A stretch of DNA of 64,000 bases, taken from assembly GCF_036237275.1 (NCBI RefSeq), contig NZ_CP108352.1, forward strand, positions 434,001 to 498,000, written 5' to 3'. Position numbers and translations under genes: made by a program. Under the pieces are notes generated by a model. It searched no databases, was not told the origin of the DNA, and saw only the letters and a program-made list of their open reading frames with translations. Shown piece by piece: positions 44,247-55,095 of the stretch; the first letter of the stretch is position 1; each line of letters opens with the position of its first letter. This stretch comes from Streptomyces sp. NBC_01353. GTDB lineage: Bacteria; Actinomycetota; Actinomycetes; Streptomycetales; Streptomycetaceae.

Positions 44247-44334
44247 CCCTGAGGTCGTTCGGGAACTGAACGCGGGACCATGCGCCGTTCCCCCTCGCGG
44301 GCGATCCGCCACTCCACGAAAGGCCCCTGGAGTC

Positions 44335-45651
44335 ATGCGCAGAACCCGAGCCGCAGCCGTCGGCGCCGTCACCCTCTCCCTCGTCCTCTCGGCGGCCGCC
44401 TGCGGCGGCGGCACCTCCGGCGGTGCCGGGTCCAACGAGAACCCCGAGACGCTCACCTACTGGGCGTCCAACCAGGGCGCCAGTATCGAGGTCGACAAGG
44501 AGGTCCTCCAGCCCGAACTCGACAAGTTCGAGAAGCAGACGGGCATCAAGGTGAAGCTGGAGGTCGTCCCCTGGAACGACCTGCTCAACCGCATCCTCAC
44601 CGCCACGACCTCCGGCCAGGGCCCCGACGTCCTCAACATCGGCAACACCTGGAGCGCCTCCCTGCAGTCCAGCGGCGCCCTGCTCCCCTGGGACACGAAG
44701 AACTTCGAGAAGATCGGTGGCAAGGACCGCTTCGTGGCGTCGGCGCTCGGCTCCACCGGTGTCCAGGGCCAGGACCCCGCCGCAGTCCCGCTGTACTCCA
44801 TGGCGTACGCCCTCTACTACAACAAGAAGATGTTTGCGGACGCGGGCGTCGCCAAGCCGCCGGCCACCTGGGACGAGCTCGTCGCCACCGGCAAGAAGCT
44901 CAGCAAGGACGGCAAGTCCGCCATCGGCGTCGAGGGCTCCAACCTCGCGAACAACATCCACCAGGTCTTCGTCCTCGGCAAGCAGCACGGCGCGGACTTC
45001 TTCACCCCCGACGGCAAGGCCGACTTCACCTCCGACGGTGCCGTGGCCGCGGTCGAGCAGTACGTCGACCTGATGGCCGAGCACAAGATCGTCGCCCCGG
45101 GCAACGCCGAATACGCGCAGAACCAGTCCCTCAGCGACTTCTCCAACGACAAGACCGCCATGGTGCTGTGGCAGACCGCCTCCGCCACCTTCGCCTCGCA
45201 GGGCATGAAGGAGGACGAGTGGGGTGTCGCGCCCGCTCCTGTACAGTCCGGCGCTCCGGGGCAGGGCAAGGCCACCAACTCCATGGCCGCCGGCATCAAC
45301 ATGGCCGTCTTCAAGAACACCAAGAACATCGACGGAGCCATGAAGTTCGTGAAGTTCATGACCGGTGACGAGGAGCAGAAGATCCTCAACAAGGCCTACG
45401 GGTCGATACCGCCGGTCTCCTCCGCCCAGCAGGACCCGGCGTTCAACACCCCGGCCCTCGCCGTTCTCCGCGAAACCCTCGCCACCAGCGCCGCCGCGCT
45501 CCCCCAGGTCCCGGAGGAGTCGCAGTTCGAGACGGTCGTCGGCACCGCCGTCAAGGAGCTCTTCGCCGAGGCGGCCGCCGGCCGTGAGGTGACCACCGAG
45601 TCGGTGCGGGCCAAGCTTGAGAAGGCCCAGCAGCAGATGCCCAAGAAGTGA
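44335..45651 (+). CDS. Sugar ABC transporter substrate-binding lipoprotein
   Basis: 438 residues from ATG 44335. The lipoprotein signal is AVGAVTLSLVLSAAAC with the lipobox cysteine at about residue 23, then a Gly/Ser linker. The mature protein is a family 1 solute-binding protein (YWASNQGASIEVDKEVLQPE; DVLNIGNTWSASLQSSGALL; ALYYNKKMFADAGVAKPPAT WDEL pattern). It would sit on the membrane outer face and hand oligosaccharides to the two permeases that follow with overlapping starts. GH1 and GH16 neighbours suggest laminari- or cello-oligosaccharides. No ATPase gene is present; Streptomyces sugar importers commonly share MsiK. Confidence 0.88.
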   Translation: MRRTRAAAVGAVTLSLVLSAAACGGGTSGGAGSNENPETLTYWASNQGASIEVDKEVLQPELDKFEKQTGIKVKLEVVPWNDLLNRILTATTSGQGPDVLNIGNTWSASLQSSGALLPWDTKNFEKIGGKDRFVASALGSTGVQGQDPAAVPLYSMAYALYYNKKMFADAGVAKPPATWDELVATGKKLSKDGKSAIGVEGSNLANNIHQVFVLGKQHGADFFTPDGKADFTSDGAVAAVEQYVDLMAEHKIVAPGNAEYAQNQSLSDFSNDKTAMVLWQTASATFASQGMKEDEWGVAPAPVQSGAPGQGKATNSMAAGINMAVFKNTKNIDGAMKFVKFMTGDEEQKILNKAYGSIPPVSSAQQDPAFNTPALAVLRETLATSAAALPQVPEESQFETVVGTAVKELFAEAAAGREVTTESVRAKLEKAQQQMPKK

Positions 45652-46658
45652 GCACGGACACCCCCATGACGACCACCGCCATCGAACCGGCGGGACGGAC
45701 CGCATCGAAGCTCACCCCCGGGAAGGCGCGCAGCCCGCGCCCTCCCGGGCGGCTCCGCCGCATCTCGCTGCCGTACCTGCTGCTGCTCCCCGCGCTCGTC
45801 CTTGAGCTCCTGGTCCACCTGGTGCCGATGGTCATCGGCACCGTCATGAGCTTCAAGGAACTCACCCAGTTCTACATCCGGGACTGGGGCACTGCTCCGT
45901 GGGCCGGCTTCGACAACTACGCCCTCACCGTCGACTTCGACGCCCCGGTGGGCCAGGCGCTGCTGAACTCCTTCCTCACCACCTGCCTGTTCACGCTGCT
46001 CTCCGTCGGACTGTGCTGGCTGCTGGGCACCGCCGCCGCAATCTTCCTCCAGGAGACCTTTCGCGGCCGGGGCATCCTGCGGACGATCTTCCTCGTCCCC
46101 TACGCCCTGCCCGTCTACGCCGCCGTCATCACCTGGGCGTTCATGTTCCAGCGGGACAACGGCCTGGTGAACCACGTGCTGCACGACCAGCTCGGGCTCA
46201 CCGACAGCCCGCCGTTCTGGCTGATCGGCGAGAACAGCTTCGTGACGCTGCTCGTCGTATCGGTGTGGAAGGGCTGGCCCTTCGCCTTCCTCATCATGAT
46301 GGCCGGTCTGCAGAACATCCCCCGGGAGATCTACGAGGCCGCCGCCCTGGACGGCGCGGGCGTCTGGCAGCAGATCCGCCGGATCACGCTGCCCTCGCTG
46401 CGCCCGGTCAACCAGGTGCTCGTCCTGGTGCTCTTCCTGTGGACGTTCAACGACTTCAACACGCCGTTCGTGCTGTTCGGCAAGGCGGCCCCCGAGGCGG
46501 CCGACGTGATCTCGATCCACATCTACCAGTCGTCGTTCCAGACCTGGAACTTCGGCACGGGCGCGGCCATGTCCGTCCTGCTGCTGCTGTTCCTGCTCGT
46601 CGTGACGGGCGTCTACCTCCTGGCCACCTCCCGAGGAAGGAAGACGGGCGATGCCTGA
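45648..46658 (+). CDS. Sugar ABC transporter permease 1 (MalF type)
   Basis: 336 residues; the GTG at 45648 overlaps the preceding TGA. Six hydrophobic segments follow a basic Pro-rich N terminus (SLPYLLLLPALVLELLVHLV; TTCLFTLLSVGLCWLLGTAA). The EAA loop that docks the ATPase is EAAALDGAGVWQQIRRITLP, in the expected place before the last two helices. Second of four co-directional genes (binding protein, permease, permease, GH1) with overlapping ends, indicating one transcript. It would form the membrane channel with the next gene product. Confidence 0.88.
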   Translation: MSTDTPMTTTAIEPAGRTASKLTPGKARSPRPPGRLRRISLPYLLLLPALVLELLVHLVPMVIGTVMSFKELTQFYIRDWGTAPWAGFDNYALTVDFDAPVGQALLNSFLTTCLFTLLSVGLCWLLGTAAAIFLQETFRGRGILRTIFLVPYALPVYAAVITWAFMFQRDNGLVNHVLHDQLGLTDSPPFWLIGENSFVTLLVVSVWKGWPFAFLIMMAGLQNIPREIYEAAALDGAGVWQQIRRITLPSLRPVNQVLVLVLFLWTFNDFNTPFVLFGKAAPEAADVISIHIYQSSFQTWNFGTGAAMSVLLLLFLLVVTGVYLLATSRGRKTGDA

Positions 46659-47529
46659 GACCACCGAACACCGCACGCCCCGCTCCCCCATGGCCCCGCC
46701 GCGGTCATTCCTGTGGAGCCGGCGGATCTTTCTGACTCTCCTCACCGGATTCGTCCTGCTGCCGGTGTACGTCATGGTCTCCAGCTCGCTGAAGCCGCTT
46801 CAGGACGTCTCGGGGAAGTTCCAGTGGCTCCCCTCGGGGCTCACGATCCGACCGTACGTCGACATCTGGGAGACGGTCCCGCTCGCCGACTACTTCATGA
46901 ACTCCCTGATCGTGGCCGGTTCGGCGACCGTCTGCTCCGTCGTCATCGCCGTCTTCGCCGCCTACGCGGTGAGCCGGTACTCCTTCCGCGGCAAGCGGGC
47001 CTTCACGGTCACGGTGCTGTCGACCCAGATGTTTCCCGGCATCCTCTTCCTGCTGCCGCTGTTCCTCATCTACGTCAACATCGGCAACGCCACCGGGATC
47101 GCGCTGTTCGGCTCACGCGGCGGCCTCATCCTCACCTATCTCACCTTCTCCCTGCCGTTCTCGATCTGGATGCTCATCGGGTACTTCGACTCGGTGCCCC
47201 GTGATCTGGACGAGGCCGCCAAGGTCGACGGCTGCGGTCCGCTCGGCGCTCTCTTCCGGGTGATCGTGCCCGCCGCGATCCCCGGCATCGTCGCCGTCGC
47301 CGTCTACGCCTTCATGACCGCGTGGGCCGAGGTGCTGTTCGCCTCGGTGATGACCACCGACGCCACCCGCACGCTCGCGGTGGGCCTCCAGGGCTACTCG
47401 ACGCAGAACGACGTGTACTGGAACCAGGTCATGGCCGCTTCCCTCGTCGTGAGCGTGCCCGTCGTGGCCGGCTTCCTCCTCCTTCAGCGCTATCTCGTCA
47501 CCGGACTCACCGCCGGAGCGGTCAAGTAG
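46651..47529 (+). CDS. Sugar ABC transporter permease 2 (MalG type)
   Basis: 292 residues; start overlaps the previous gene by 8 bp. Six hydrophobic segments ([60 protein letters not shown]). The EAA loop is [40 protein letters not shown] is typical of MalG-like CUT1 permeases. It pairs with the upstream permease to make the importer channel. Confidence 0.88.
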   Translation: MPETTEHRTPRSPMAPPRSFLWSRRIFLTLLTGFVLLPVYVMVSSSLKPLQDVSGKFQWLPSGLTIRPYVDIWETVPLADYFMNSLIVAGSATVCSVVIAVFAAYAVSRYSFRGKRAFTVTVLSTQMFPGILFLLPLFLIYVNIGNATGIALFGSRGGLILTYLTFSLPFSIWMLIGYFDSVPRDLDEAAKVDGCGPLGALFRVIVPAAIPGIVAVAVYAFMTAWAEVLFASVMTTDATRTLAVGLQGYSTQNDVYWNQVMAASLVVSVPVVAGFLLLQRYLVTGLTAGAVK

Positions 47530-47563
47530 TCCCCCTCCATCAGCACGCTCTGAGAGGATCTCC

Positions 47564-48940
<1,377 letters not shown>

Positions 48941-48951
48941 GCGAGGCGGAT

Positions 48952-48999
48952 GAGAAGGGGCCCTGCCCACCGGATCCGACCGGTGGGCGGGGCCTTCTC
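48952..48999. terminator. Bidirectional hairpin terminator
   Basis: GAGAAGG and the GC-rich GCCCACCGG arm pair with the mirrored CCGGTGGGC and CCTTCTC around an ATCCGA loop, giving a stem of about 18 bp with one bulge. It lies between the convergent GH1 (stop 48940) and beta-helix gene (stop 49013). Confidence 0.8.
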
Positions 49000-49012
49000 G
49001 GTGCAGCGGGGG

Positions 49013-51205
49013 TCAGGGGAACGAGACGACCGTGGACGGGATCGTCGCGGTCCCCGAGGTCGGTGAGCCGATGTCGTTGATGACGTGTTCGTACTGGCCG
49101 TTGCCGCCGAGTGAGACGACGAGCAGGCTGTGGAACTTCACCCCGGGCTTCACCGGGGCCTTGAATCCGTGGTCCTGGCGGATCGTCGGGTCCACGTTGT
49201 AGTAGCAGTAGCTGCCCAGGCCCCAGCCCTCGTGGACGTCTACGGAGTCATCGACGCGGTAGGCGGCGTAGCCCTTCGTCGAGCCGTTCTGTATGGCGGC
49301 CTGGTTGGGTGCGTCGTACGCCTTCTCGTTCTGGAAGAAGATCGTGCGGCCGCGCTCGCCGTACCACTCGACGTCGTACTTGTTGAAGTGCTCGACGAAC
49401 AGGCCGGTGGCAAGGACGTCGTCGCCGTTGACGCGGACGCCGTAGTCGGCGCGGTTGGTCTCCCAGCCCCAGCCCTCGCCGTGGTCGGCGCGCCAGACCC
49501 AGGTGTGGTCGACGATCGTGTCGTCGCTGTTGACGACCATGCTGGTGGTGGCCTTGCCGGCGCCCGCGCCACCGATGCGGATGTAGACGTCCTGAACGGT
49601 GGTGGGATTGGCGGCGTGGTCGGCGGAGGCTCCCTGCGGGCCGATCTCCAGCAGGGTCGGGGAGTTGACCGGGCCGGCGTCGATCAGGAAGCCGGCGAGG
49701 CGGACGCCGTCGACGTCGGCGACCCGCATCGCGGTGACGCCGTTGTCGGGGATGATCGTGGCGAGGCCGAGGCCGAGCACGATGGTGCCCGGCCGGTCGA
49801 CGTTGATGGTCCGGTCGACGTGGTAGACGCCCGGGGTGAAGAGCAGGTGCAGGCCCTGGGTGAGCGCGGCGTTGATGGTGGCCGCCGTTGCGCCCGGCTT
49901 GACGACGTAGAAGCGGCTGAGCGGGATCGACTCGCCCTGCGGGGTGCCGTTCGCCCAACTGACGCCGCGGGCGTTGGTGCGCTTGGCGGGCGCGAAGACC
50001 TTGAGCTCGTTGCCGTCGAGGTGGAGGAAGGGCTTCTCGCGGGAGATCGGGGTGGTGTCGAGGGTGGTGTACGGCGGGTTGGGGAAGCTCGTCGCCGGGG
50101 CGCCCTCGACGCCGGAGAAGGTCATGTTCCACACACCGTTGGTCCAGCCACCCACGGCGCTGTCGCGGGTGTACCACTGCTGCTGCGAGTAGGGCCCGAC
50201 CGTGCCGTCGATCTTGCTGTCGGCGATGTAGCCGCCGCTGGCCCACCCGTACCCGCTCGGGGCGAGGTTGAGGCCGCCCTTGACGTGCATGCGGCGGAAG
50301 GAGGCGGCCTGGGAGACGGCCCAACGGTTGGTCCCGTTGACCGGGTTGAGTGCCAGATTCTCCGCCGAGCGCCAGAAGTTCTGCGTCGCGTTGCCGTTGA
50401 ACCACCCGGCGTCGACGGTCACATCGCCGTTGAAGGTGGTGTCGTCGGGGCGCAGGCCGAGACCGGCGATCTGGGTGTAGAAGCCGATCTGGGCGTTGAG
50501 GCCGTTGTAGGTGCCCGGCTTGAAGAGGAAGGCGTGTCGGCCGCTGCCGAACTGCGCCGACTCCTGCTGCTGGAAGACCTGGTCGAGCTTGGCCTGGATG
50601 CCTGGCGTGGACGGGTCCATGATGTGCACGTTCGGGCCGAGGTCACCGCCGCCGGGCAGCACCGGGCCGCCGTCCGTGGTGCCGTAGACCTGGAACTCCC
50701 AGAGGGAGTAGCCATATCCGGTGGCGCGGGTGACGCCCTGCATCCGGACGTAGCGGGCCGTGCCCGAGACGGCGACGGTCTCGGTGCCGCCGGCGCCGGT
50801 GGTCGTGGAGTGGGCCGTCGACCAGGTGGTGCCGTCGACGGAGATCTCGATCCTGTAGGCGGTCGCGTACGCGGCCTCCCAGCGCAGCTCGACGCGCTCG
50901 AGTGCCGCGGGCGCGCCGAGGTCGACCTGGAGCCACTGGGGGTCGGAGAAGGCGCTGGACCAGCGCGTGCCGAGGTCGCCGTCGACGGCGCCGGCCGCGG
51001 CCGTGCCGCCGTTCTCCTGGCTGGAGGCGGTGACCGGCTTGCCCTGTGAGAGCAGCACCGGGGCGGCCTGGGCGGCGGGGGCCGGGAGGAAGGCGAGCAG
51101 TGCTGCGACGAGGGTGGTCACGACGGTCGCGGCGATGCCGCGGCGGGCTGCGGCGGGGGTTCGTCCGTGTGACGGTGTCGCCACGGGTATGCCGACTGCG
51201 GGCAT
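49013..51205 (-). CDS. Exported F5/8-type (CBM32) beta-helix protein, probable glycan-active enzyme
   Basis: 730 residues; ATG at 51205 with GAGGAG eight bases upstream. The signal peptide ends near PAAQAAPVLL (about residue 48). A discoidin/CBM32 domain spans 50-175 (AVDGDLGTRWSSAFSDPQWL, QVDLGAPAALERVELRW). The rest is a right-handed beta-helix (GRHAFLFKPGTYNGLNAQIG, FTPGVYHVDRTINVDRPGTI, WVWRADHGEGWGWETNRADY). Homologues are often misnamed adenylyl cyclase. The fold resembles GH55/pectate-lyase-3 enzymes, and the location by GH16, GH1 and an importer suggests a beta-glucan-acting role. Catalytic residues could not be assigned. It shares about 500 residues of layout with 51394-53673. Confidence 0.75.
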   Translation of the reverse strand: MPAVGIPVATPSHGRTPAAARRGIAATVVTTLVAALLAFLPAPAAQAAPVLLSQGKPVTASSQENGGTAAAGAVDGDLGTRWSSAFSDPQWLQVDLGAPAALERVELRWEAAYATAYRIEISVDGTTWSTAHSTTTGAGGTETVAVSGTARYVRMQGVTRATGYGYSLWEFQVYGTTDGGPVLPGGGDLGPNVHIMDPSTPGIQAKLDQVFQQQESAQFGSGRHAFLFKPGTYNGLNAQIGFYTQIAGLGLRPDDTTFNGDVTVDAGWFNGNATQNFWRSAENLALNPVNGTNRWAVSQAASFRRMHVKGGLNLAPSGYGWASGGYIADSKIDGTVGPYSQQQWYTRDSAVGGWTNGVWNMTFSGVEGAPATSFPNPPYTTLDTTPISREKPFLHLDGNELKVFAPAKRTNARGVSWANGTPQGESIPLSRFYVVKPGATAATINAALTQGLHLLFTPGVYHVDRTINVDRPGTIVLGLGLATIIPDNGVTAMRVADVDGVRLAGFLIDAGPVNSPTLLEIGPQGASADHAANPTTVQDVYIRIGGAGAGKATTSMVVNSDDTIVDHTWVWRADHGEGWGWETNRADYGVRVNGDDVLATGLFVEHFNKYDVEWYGERGRTIFFQNEKAYDAPNQAAIQNGSTKGYAAYRVDDSVDVHEGWGLGSYCYYNVDPTIRQDHGFKAPVKPGVKFHSLLVVSLGGNGQYEHVINDIGSPTSGTATIPSTVVSFP

Positions 51206-51254
51206 GAAGAGGTCTCCTCGAAAAGGGAGTTGGCGAGATACGAAGAAGGTGCGA

Positions 51255-51266
51255 GAGAGCGCTCTC
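51255..51266. promoter_or_regulatory. LacI-type palindrome upstream of the CBM32 beta-helix gene
   Basis: GAGAGCGCTCTC is a perfect 12-bp palindrome 50 bp before the start at 51205. Its GAGCGCTC core is the same as in CebR-type boxes (GGGAGCGCTCCC) that control cellulose and laminarin genes in Streptomyces. A LacI-family regulator encoded elsewhere may therefore act here. Confidence 0.6.
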
Positions 51267-51318
51267 CCGCACCTTGCCCGCCGGTCCAGTCGGGGTCAAT
51301 GACTCCGACCCCACTTTT

Positions 51319-51336
51319 CTTAGGTCTTTCATTAAG
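51319..51336. promoter_or_regulatory. Candidate ROK operator, site C
   Basis: CTTAGGTCTTTCATTAAG, AT-rich and quasi-palindromic (CTTA...TAAG), 114-131 bp upstream of the CBM32 beta-helix start. It matches the minus strand of site B (CTTAGTTCACTCCTTAAATC) at most positions. Confidence 0.5.
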
Positions 51337-51393
51337 TCGGTGACCCTGCGTCGGTCACCCGTGCCGGGGCGCCGCGAGGTGCCCCGGCGCGCC

Positions 51394-53673
51394 TCAGGGG
51401 TAACTCACCAGGTTGGCGACGTTGGTCGTGGAATTGGACGGTCCGCCACGGTCGTTGATCACATGCCGGATGGTTCCCGTACCGCCGAGGGAGACCGTGA
51501 CCATGCTGCGGAAGCTGACGTTCGGGTGCTGCGGCGCCTCGAAGGCACGCTCCGCGACCACGCCGGGGTCGACGTTGAAGAAGCAGTAGCTCCCGAGCCC
51601 GTACGCCTGATGGCTGGTCACCGAGTCCGCGACCTTGTAGGCGCTGTAACCCTGCGTCGAACCGTTCATCCAGGCGGCCTGGTTGGGCGGGTCGTAGGGC
51701 ATCTCGTTCTGGTAGAAGTACGTCCGGCCGCCGTTGCCGTTCCAGATCGTCTGGTGCTTCTGGTAGTGCTCGACGAAGAGGCCGTACATGGTCACGTCGT
51801 CGCCGTTGACGATCAGGCCCGTGTCGGCCGTGTTGGTGTTCCAGCCGATGCCGGTGCCGTGGTCACCGCGCCAGATCCACATGTGGTCGCCGATGACGTG
51901 GTCGCTGTTGACGACGAGGCTCGTCGTGGCCTTGCCGACCGCGGCGCCGCCGACCCGGAAGTAGACGTCGTGCAGCGAGGTCGGGTTGGCCGCGTGGGGC
52001 GCGGCGGATCCCGGCGGCCCGATCTCCACCAGAGTCGGGGAGTTGACCGTCCCGGCGTCGAAGAGGACGCCCGCGATCTTCACCCCGTCCACGTCGGCCA
52101 CGGTCATGGCCGTGACGCCGCCCTCGGGGATGAAGGTCGCCAGGCCGAGACCGAGCACGACGGTGTCGGGCCGGGTCACCTTCAGTGTCTGGTCGAGACG
52201 GTAGACGCCGGGGGTGACGAGCAGGTTCTTCCCCTCGGCCAGCGCGGCGTTGATCTGCGCAGCGGTCGCACCCGGCTTCACGATGTGGAACCGGTCGATC
52301 GGGAGCGAGGTCCCCGGGGCGCTGCCCGCGGCCCAGGTCGTGGCCGTCGAGTCGGCCCTCGGAGCGGGCACGAACACCCGGTAGGCGCCGGCGCCGTCCA
52401 CGTACAGGAAGGGCTTCTCACGGATCGTCGGCGTGCGGTCGACGGTCGTGTGGGGCGGGTTGGGGAAGGTGGTGCCCGGGACCCCCTGGCTGCCGACGAA
52501 GACCATGTTCCAGTTGGCACCGGTCCAGCTGCCGAGCTGGGAGTTGCGGGTCAGCCACTGCTGCTGCGTGCCGGAGCGCACCTGCCCGTCGACCTTCGTG
52601 TCGGCCATGAACCCGCCGCTCGACCATCCGCCGTCGCTGAGCTCCAGGTTGCCGCGCACATGCATCCGGCGGTACGAGGAGGCCTGCGAGACGGCCCAGC
52701 GGTCGGTGCCGCCCGTCGGGTTCACCGACAGGTTCTCGGCGCCCCGCCAGAAGTTTTGCGTGGCGTTCTGCGGCGGGAACCAGTCGGCCTCCACATGGAC
52801 GGCCCCGTTGATCGTCACCGAGTCCGGGGACTGGCCGAGGCCGAGGACCTGGGTGTAGAAGCCGACGTTGACATCGTTGTTGTAGGTGCCGGGCTTGAAC
52901 AGCACCGCGTGGCGCTGCGGACCGAACTGGTTCGTCTCCTGCTGCCGGAAGATCGTGTCCAGCCGGCTCTGGATGGTGGCCGAGGGCATGGACGGGTCGA
53001 ACACCGCCACGTTCGGGCCGAGATCGACATCGCCGGGAGCCGTGCTCACGGGGGCCACCTGGAAGCGCTGGGCGGCCGTACCGTTGCAGGTGTACTGCAC
53101 CAGCTGGACGCTGTCCGCGGTCGACGCGGCCGGCACGTCCAGGCACTTGCCGCTGTGCCGGTTGACGAAGCGGTACGCTCCCCCGCCCTCGTCCACGGCC
53201 TGCCACTGCTGGTTGTTCCCGCCTCCGTACGTCCAGAGGTGGACGGCGGCGTTGTCGGCGGCGGACACGTCACTGACGTCGACGACCTGGGCCGTGTCGT
53301 TGCGGTTGCCGATCTGCACATGGCCGTCGGCGGTCGGTGTGATGGTCCACTGCTGCGCGGTCGTGCCGTTGCAGGCGTACTGCTGCACGGCGGTGCCGTT
53401 CACCGTGGCGGCCGCCCGCGCGTCGAGACACTTGCCGCTGCCGCTGTTGACGACGGTGACCCAGCCTGTCGGGGGCGCGGCCGCGACTCCGGCGACCGGG
53501 GCTGCCGTCGCGGCGGATTCGGCCGCGGGCGCGGCGGGGTGGACGGCCGTCGCGGCGGGGTGGACGGCCAGAGTCGCGCAGACGGCGGCCGCGGCGCCGA
53601 GCAGCGCCGTCAGAGGACGGCTCGTACGGTTCCGGTGCCGTGGGGCGTGTACGTCCCGGGAGAGACCGGTCAT
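51394..53673 (-). CDS. Exported ricin-type (CBM13) beta-helix protein
   Basis: 759 residues from ATG 53673, which overlaps the GH16 stop by 4 bp. The signal and an Ala/Pro-rich linker run to about residue 68. A ricin B-type trefoil follows at 70-200 (SGSGKCLDARAAATVNGTAV; repeated TTAQQWTIT and NNQQWQAVD QxW motifs). The beta-helix domain covers 215-759 (LGPNVAVFDPSMPSATIQSR, HAVLFKPGTYNNDVNVGFYT, WIWRGDHGTGIGWNTNTADT). It is a paralogue of the CBM32 protein with a different binding module. Co-transcription with GH16 argues for joint action on insoluble beta-glucan. The substrate is inferred, not shown. Confidence 0.77.
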   Translation of the reverse strand: MTGLSRDVHAPRHRNRTSRPLTALLGAAAAVCATLAVHPAATAVHPAAPAAESAATAAPVAGVAAAPPTGWVTVVNSGSGKCLDARAAATVNGTAVQQYACNGTTAQQWTITPTADGHVQIGNRNDTAQVVDVSDVSAADNAAVHLWTYGGGNNQQWQAVDEGGGAYRFVNRHSGKCLDVPAASTADSVQLVQYTCNGTAAQRFQVAPVSTAPGDVDLGPNVAVFDPSMPSATIQSRLDTIFRQQETNQFGPQRHAVLFKPGTYNNDVNVGFYTQVLGLGQSPDSVTINGAVHVEADWFPPQNATQNFWRGAENLSVNPTGGTDRWAVSQASSYRRMHVRGNLELSDGGWSSGGFMADTKVDGQVRSGTQQQWLTRNSQLGSWTGANWNMVFVGSQGVPGTTFPNPPHTTVDRTPTIREKPFLYVDGAGAYRVFVPAPRADSTATTWAAGSAPGTSLPIDRFHIVKPGATAAQINAALAEGKNLLVTPGVYRLDQTLKVTRPDTVVLGLGLATFIPEGGVTAMTVADVDGVKIAGVLFDAGTVNSPTLVEIGPPGSAAPHAANPTSLHDVYFRVGGAAVGKATTSLVVNSDHVIGDHMWIWRGDHGTGIGWNTNTADTGLIVNGDDVTMYGLFVEHYQKHQTIWNGNGGRTYFYQNEMPYDPPNQAAWMNGSTQGYSAYKVADSVTSHQAYGLGSYCFFNVDPGVVAERAFEAPQHPNVSFRSMVTVSLGGTGTIRHVINDRGGPSNSTTNVANLVSYP

Positions 53674-54959
53674 CGGGTCACCGTCCACTTCTGGTTGGCG
53701 CCGCCGGTACAGGTCCAGATCTGCAGCCGGGTGCCGTTGGCGGAGCTGTTGCCGCTCGCGTCCAGGCACTTGCCGGCCTGGGGGTTCACGATGTCCCGGG
53801 CGGCGTTGGCGTCCCAGCGCTGGGCCGCCGTTCCGTTGCACTCCCACAGCTGGACGACCGTGCCGTCCGCGGTGCCGCCGGAGGCGACGTCGAGGCATTT
53901 GCCGAGCGCCCGAATCGTTCCGTCCGTTCCGACGGTCCACCGCTGGGCAACGGTCCCGTTGCAGTCGTACAGCTGGATCGCCGTACCGTCGGCCGTCCCT
54001 GCGGCGGCCACGTCGACGCATTTGCCCCCGATCCCGGTGATGGGGCCGCCGGTGGTGGGGGTGTCGGCCGTGGTGACGCGGACGTGGTCGACGACGAGCT
54101 GCTGGGGGAAGGCGGTTGAGCCGTCGGGGTCTCCCGGCCAGTAGCCGCCGACCGCCAGGTTGAGTATCAGGAAGAACGGCTTGTCGAAGACCCAGTTCCG
54201 TCCGCCGAGATCGGCCGGGGTACGCGTCTGGTAGACGGTGCCGTCGACCGACCAGGTGATCCTGCCGGGCGACCAGTCGACCGCGAAGGTGTGGAACGCG
54301 TCGGCGAAGGCCTGCCCGCCGGGCAGCGTGTACGCGGCGCCGATGCCGCCGGCGCCGGAGTATCCGGGGCCGTGGAGGGTGCCGTGGACGGTGGAGGGCT
54401 CGAAGCCGACGTTCTCCATGATGTCGATCTCACCCGAGTCGGGCCAGCCGACCTGGCCGAGGTCGTTCCCGAGCATCCAGAACGCGGGCCACATGCCCTG
54501 CCCGCGCGGGACCTTCATCCGGGCTTCCACGTGGCCGTACTGCGCGGTGTATTTGCCCGCGGTGTTCAGCCGGGCCGAGGTGTACTCGCATCGGCCGTAC
54601 CAGCACTGGTAGTTGCCGGGGTTCTCCTTCCGCGCGGTGATGACCAGGTGACCCTGGCCGTCGAGCGCGGCGTTGCGGTTGCCGGCCGTGTAGTACTGCC
54701 GCTCGTGGTTGTTGACGTTGTCGCCGGTCTCGATCTGCCACCGGGATCCGTCCACCGCGGAGCCTTCGGGCCCGTCGAAGTCGTCGGAGAAGGTGACGGC
54801 GGCCGCCTCGGCGGCGGAGCGGAGCGTGGTGCGCTCGTCGGAGGCTGCGGACACGCCCGGCGCGGGACCGGAGAGACCGAAGCCGAGGCCGAGCGCCGCG
54901 AGGGCGAGGACCGTCACGGCGGAGGACAGCAGGCGCCGTGGTGAGCGGGAGGAGTGCAT
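53670..54959 (-). CDS. Exported GH16 beta-glucanase with ricin-type CBM13
   Basis: 429 residues from ATG 54959. The signal peptide is at 1-40. The GH16 jelly roll covers about 55-295 and carries GEIDIMENVG (nucleophile Glu177, acid/base Glu182), plus GMWPAFWMLGNDLGQ and WSVDGTVYQTRT, as in laminarinases (endo-beta-1,3-glucanases). A CBM13 trefoil fills 305-429, with three QxW repeats (VAQRWTVG, AAQRWDAN, ANQKWTVT). It is the first gene of a two-gene operon, translationally coupled to the CBM13 beta-helix gene. Laminarin or fungal wall glucan is the likely substrate by family. Confidence 0.9.
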   Translation of the reverse strand: MHSSRSPRRLLSSAVTVLALAALGLGFGLSGPAPGVSAASDERTTLRSAAEAAAVTFSDDFDGPEGSAVDGSRWQIETGDNVNNHERQYYTAGNRNAALDGQGHLVITARKENPGNYQCWYGRCEYTSARLNTAGKYTAQYGHVEARMKVPRGQGMWPAFWMLGNDLGQVGWPDSGEIDIMENVGFEPSTVHGTLHGPGYSGAGGIGAAYTLPGGQAFADAFHTFAVDWSPGRITWSVDGTVYQTRTPADLGGRNWVFDKPFFLILNLAVGGYWPGDPDGSTAFPQQLVVDHVRVTTADTPTTGGPITGIGGKCVDVAAAGTADGTAIQLYDCNGTVAQRWTVGTDGTIRALGKCLDVASGGTADGTVVQLWECNGTAAQRWDANAARDIVNPQAGKCLDASGNSSANGTRLQIWTCTGGANQKWTVTR

Positions 54960-55075
54960 GACTCTCTCTTCCGTCGGGTGTGGGGGACGCACTGAAAGTC
55001 ATGACCATGACACTCAGAGGCAACGAGCGGAGCGCCTCGACGGCGCGGGACGCCGGACCGCTTTGTTGCACCCAT

Positions 55076-55095
55076 GATTTAAGGAGTGAACTAAG
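55076..55095. promoter_or_regulatory. Candidate ROK operator, site B
   Basis: GATTTAAGGAGTGAACTAAG, AT-rich, 117-136 bp upstream of the GH16 start at 54959. Its reverse complement aligns with site C and partly with site A (CAC-TCCT-AAAT core). Confidence 0.5.

Noticed and set aside
49130..51049. 639-codon plus-strand frame
   Set aside because: Antisense to the CBM32 beta-helix gene; Val/Asp/Gly shadow.
51274..54144. 956-codon open frame on the plus strand
   Set aside because: Antisense to the GH16 and beta-helix genes, whose domains are unmistakable; its composition (Val/Gly/Arg/Asp-rich) is the usual GC-bias shadow.
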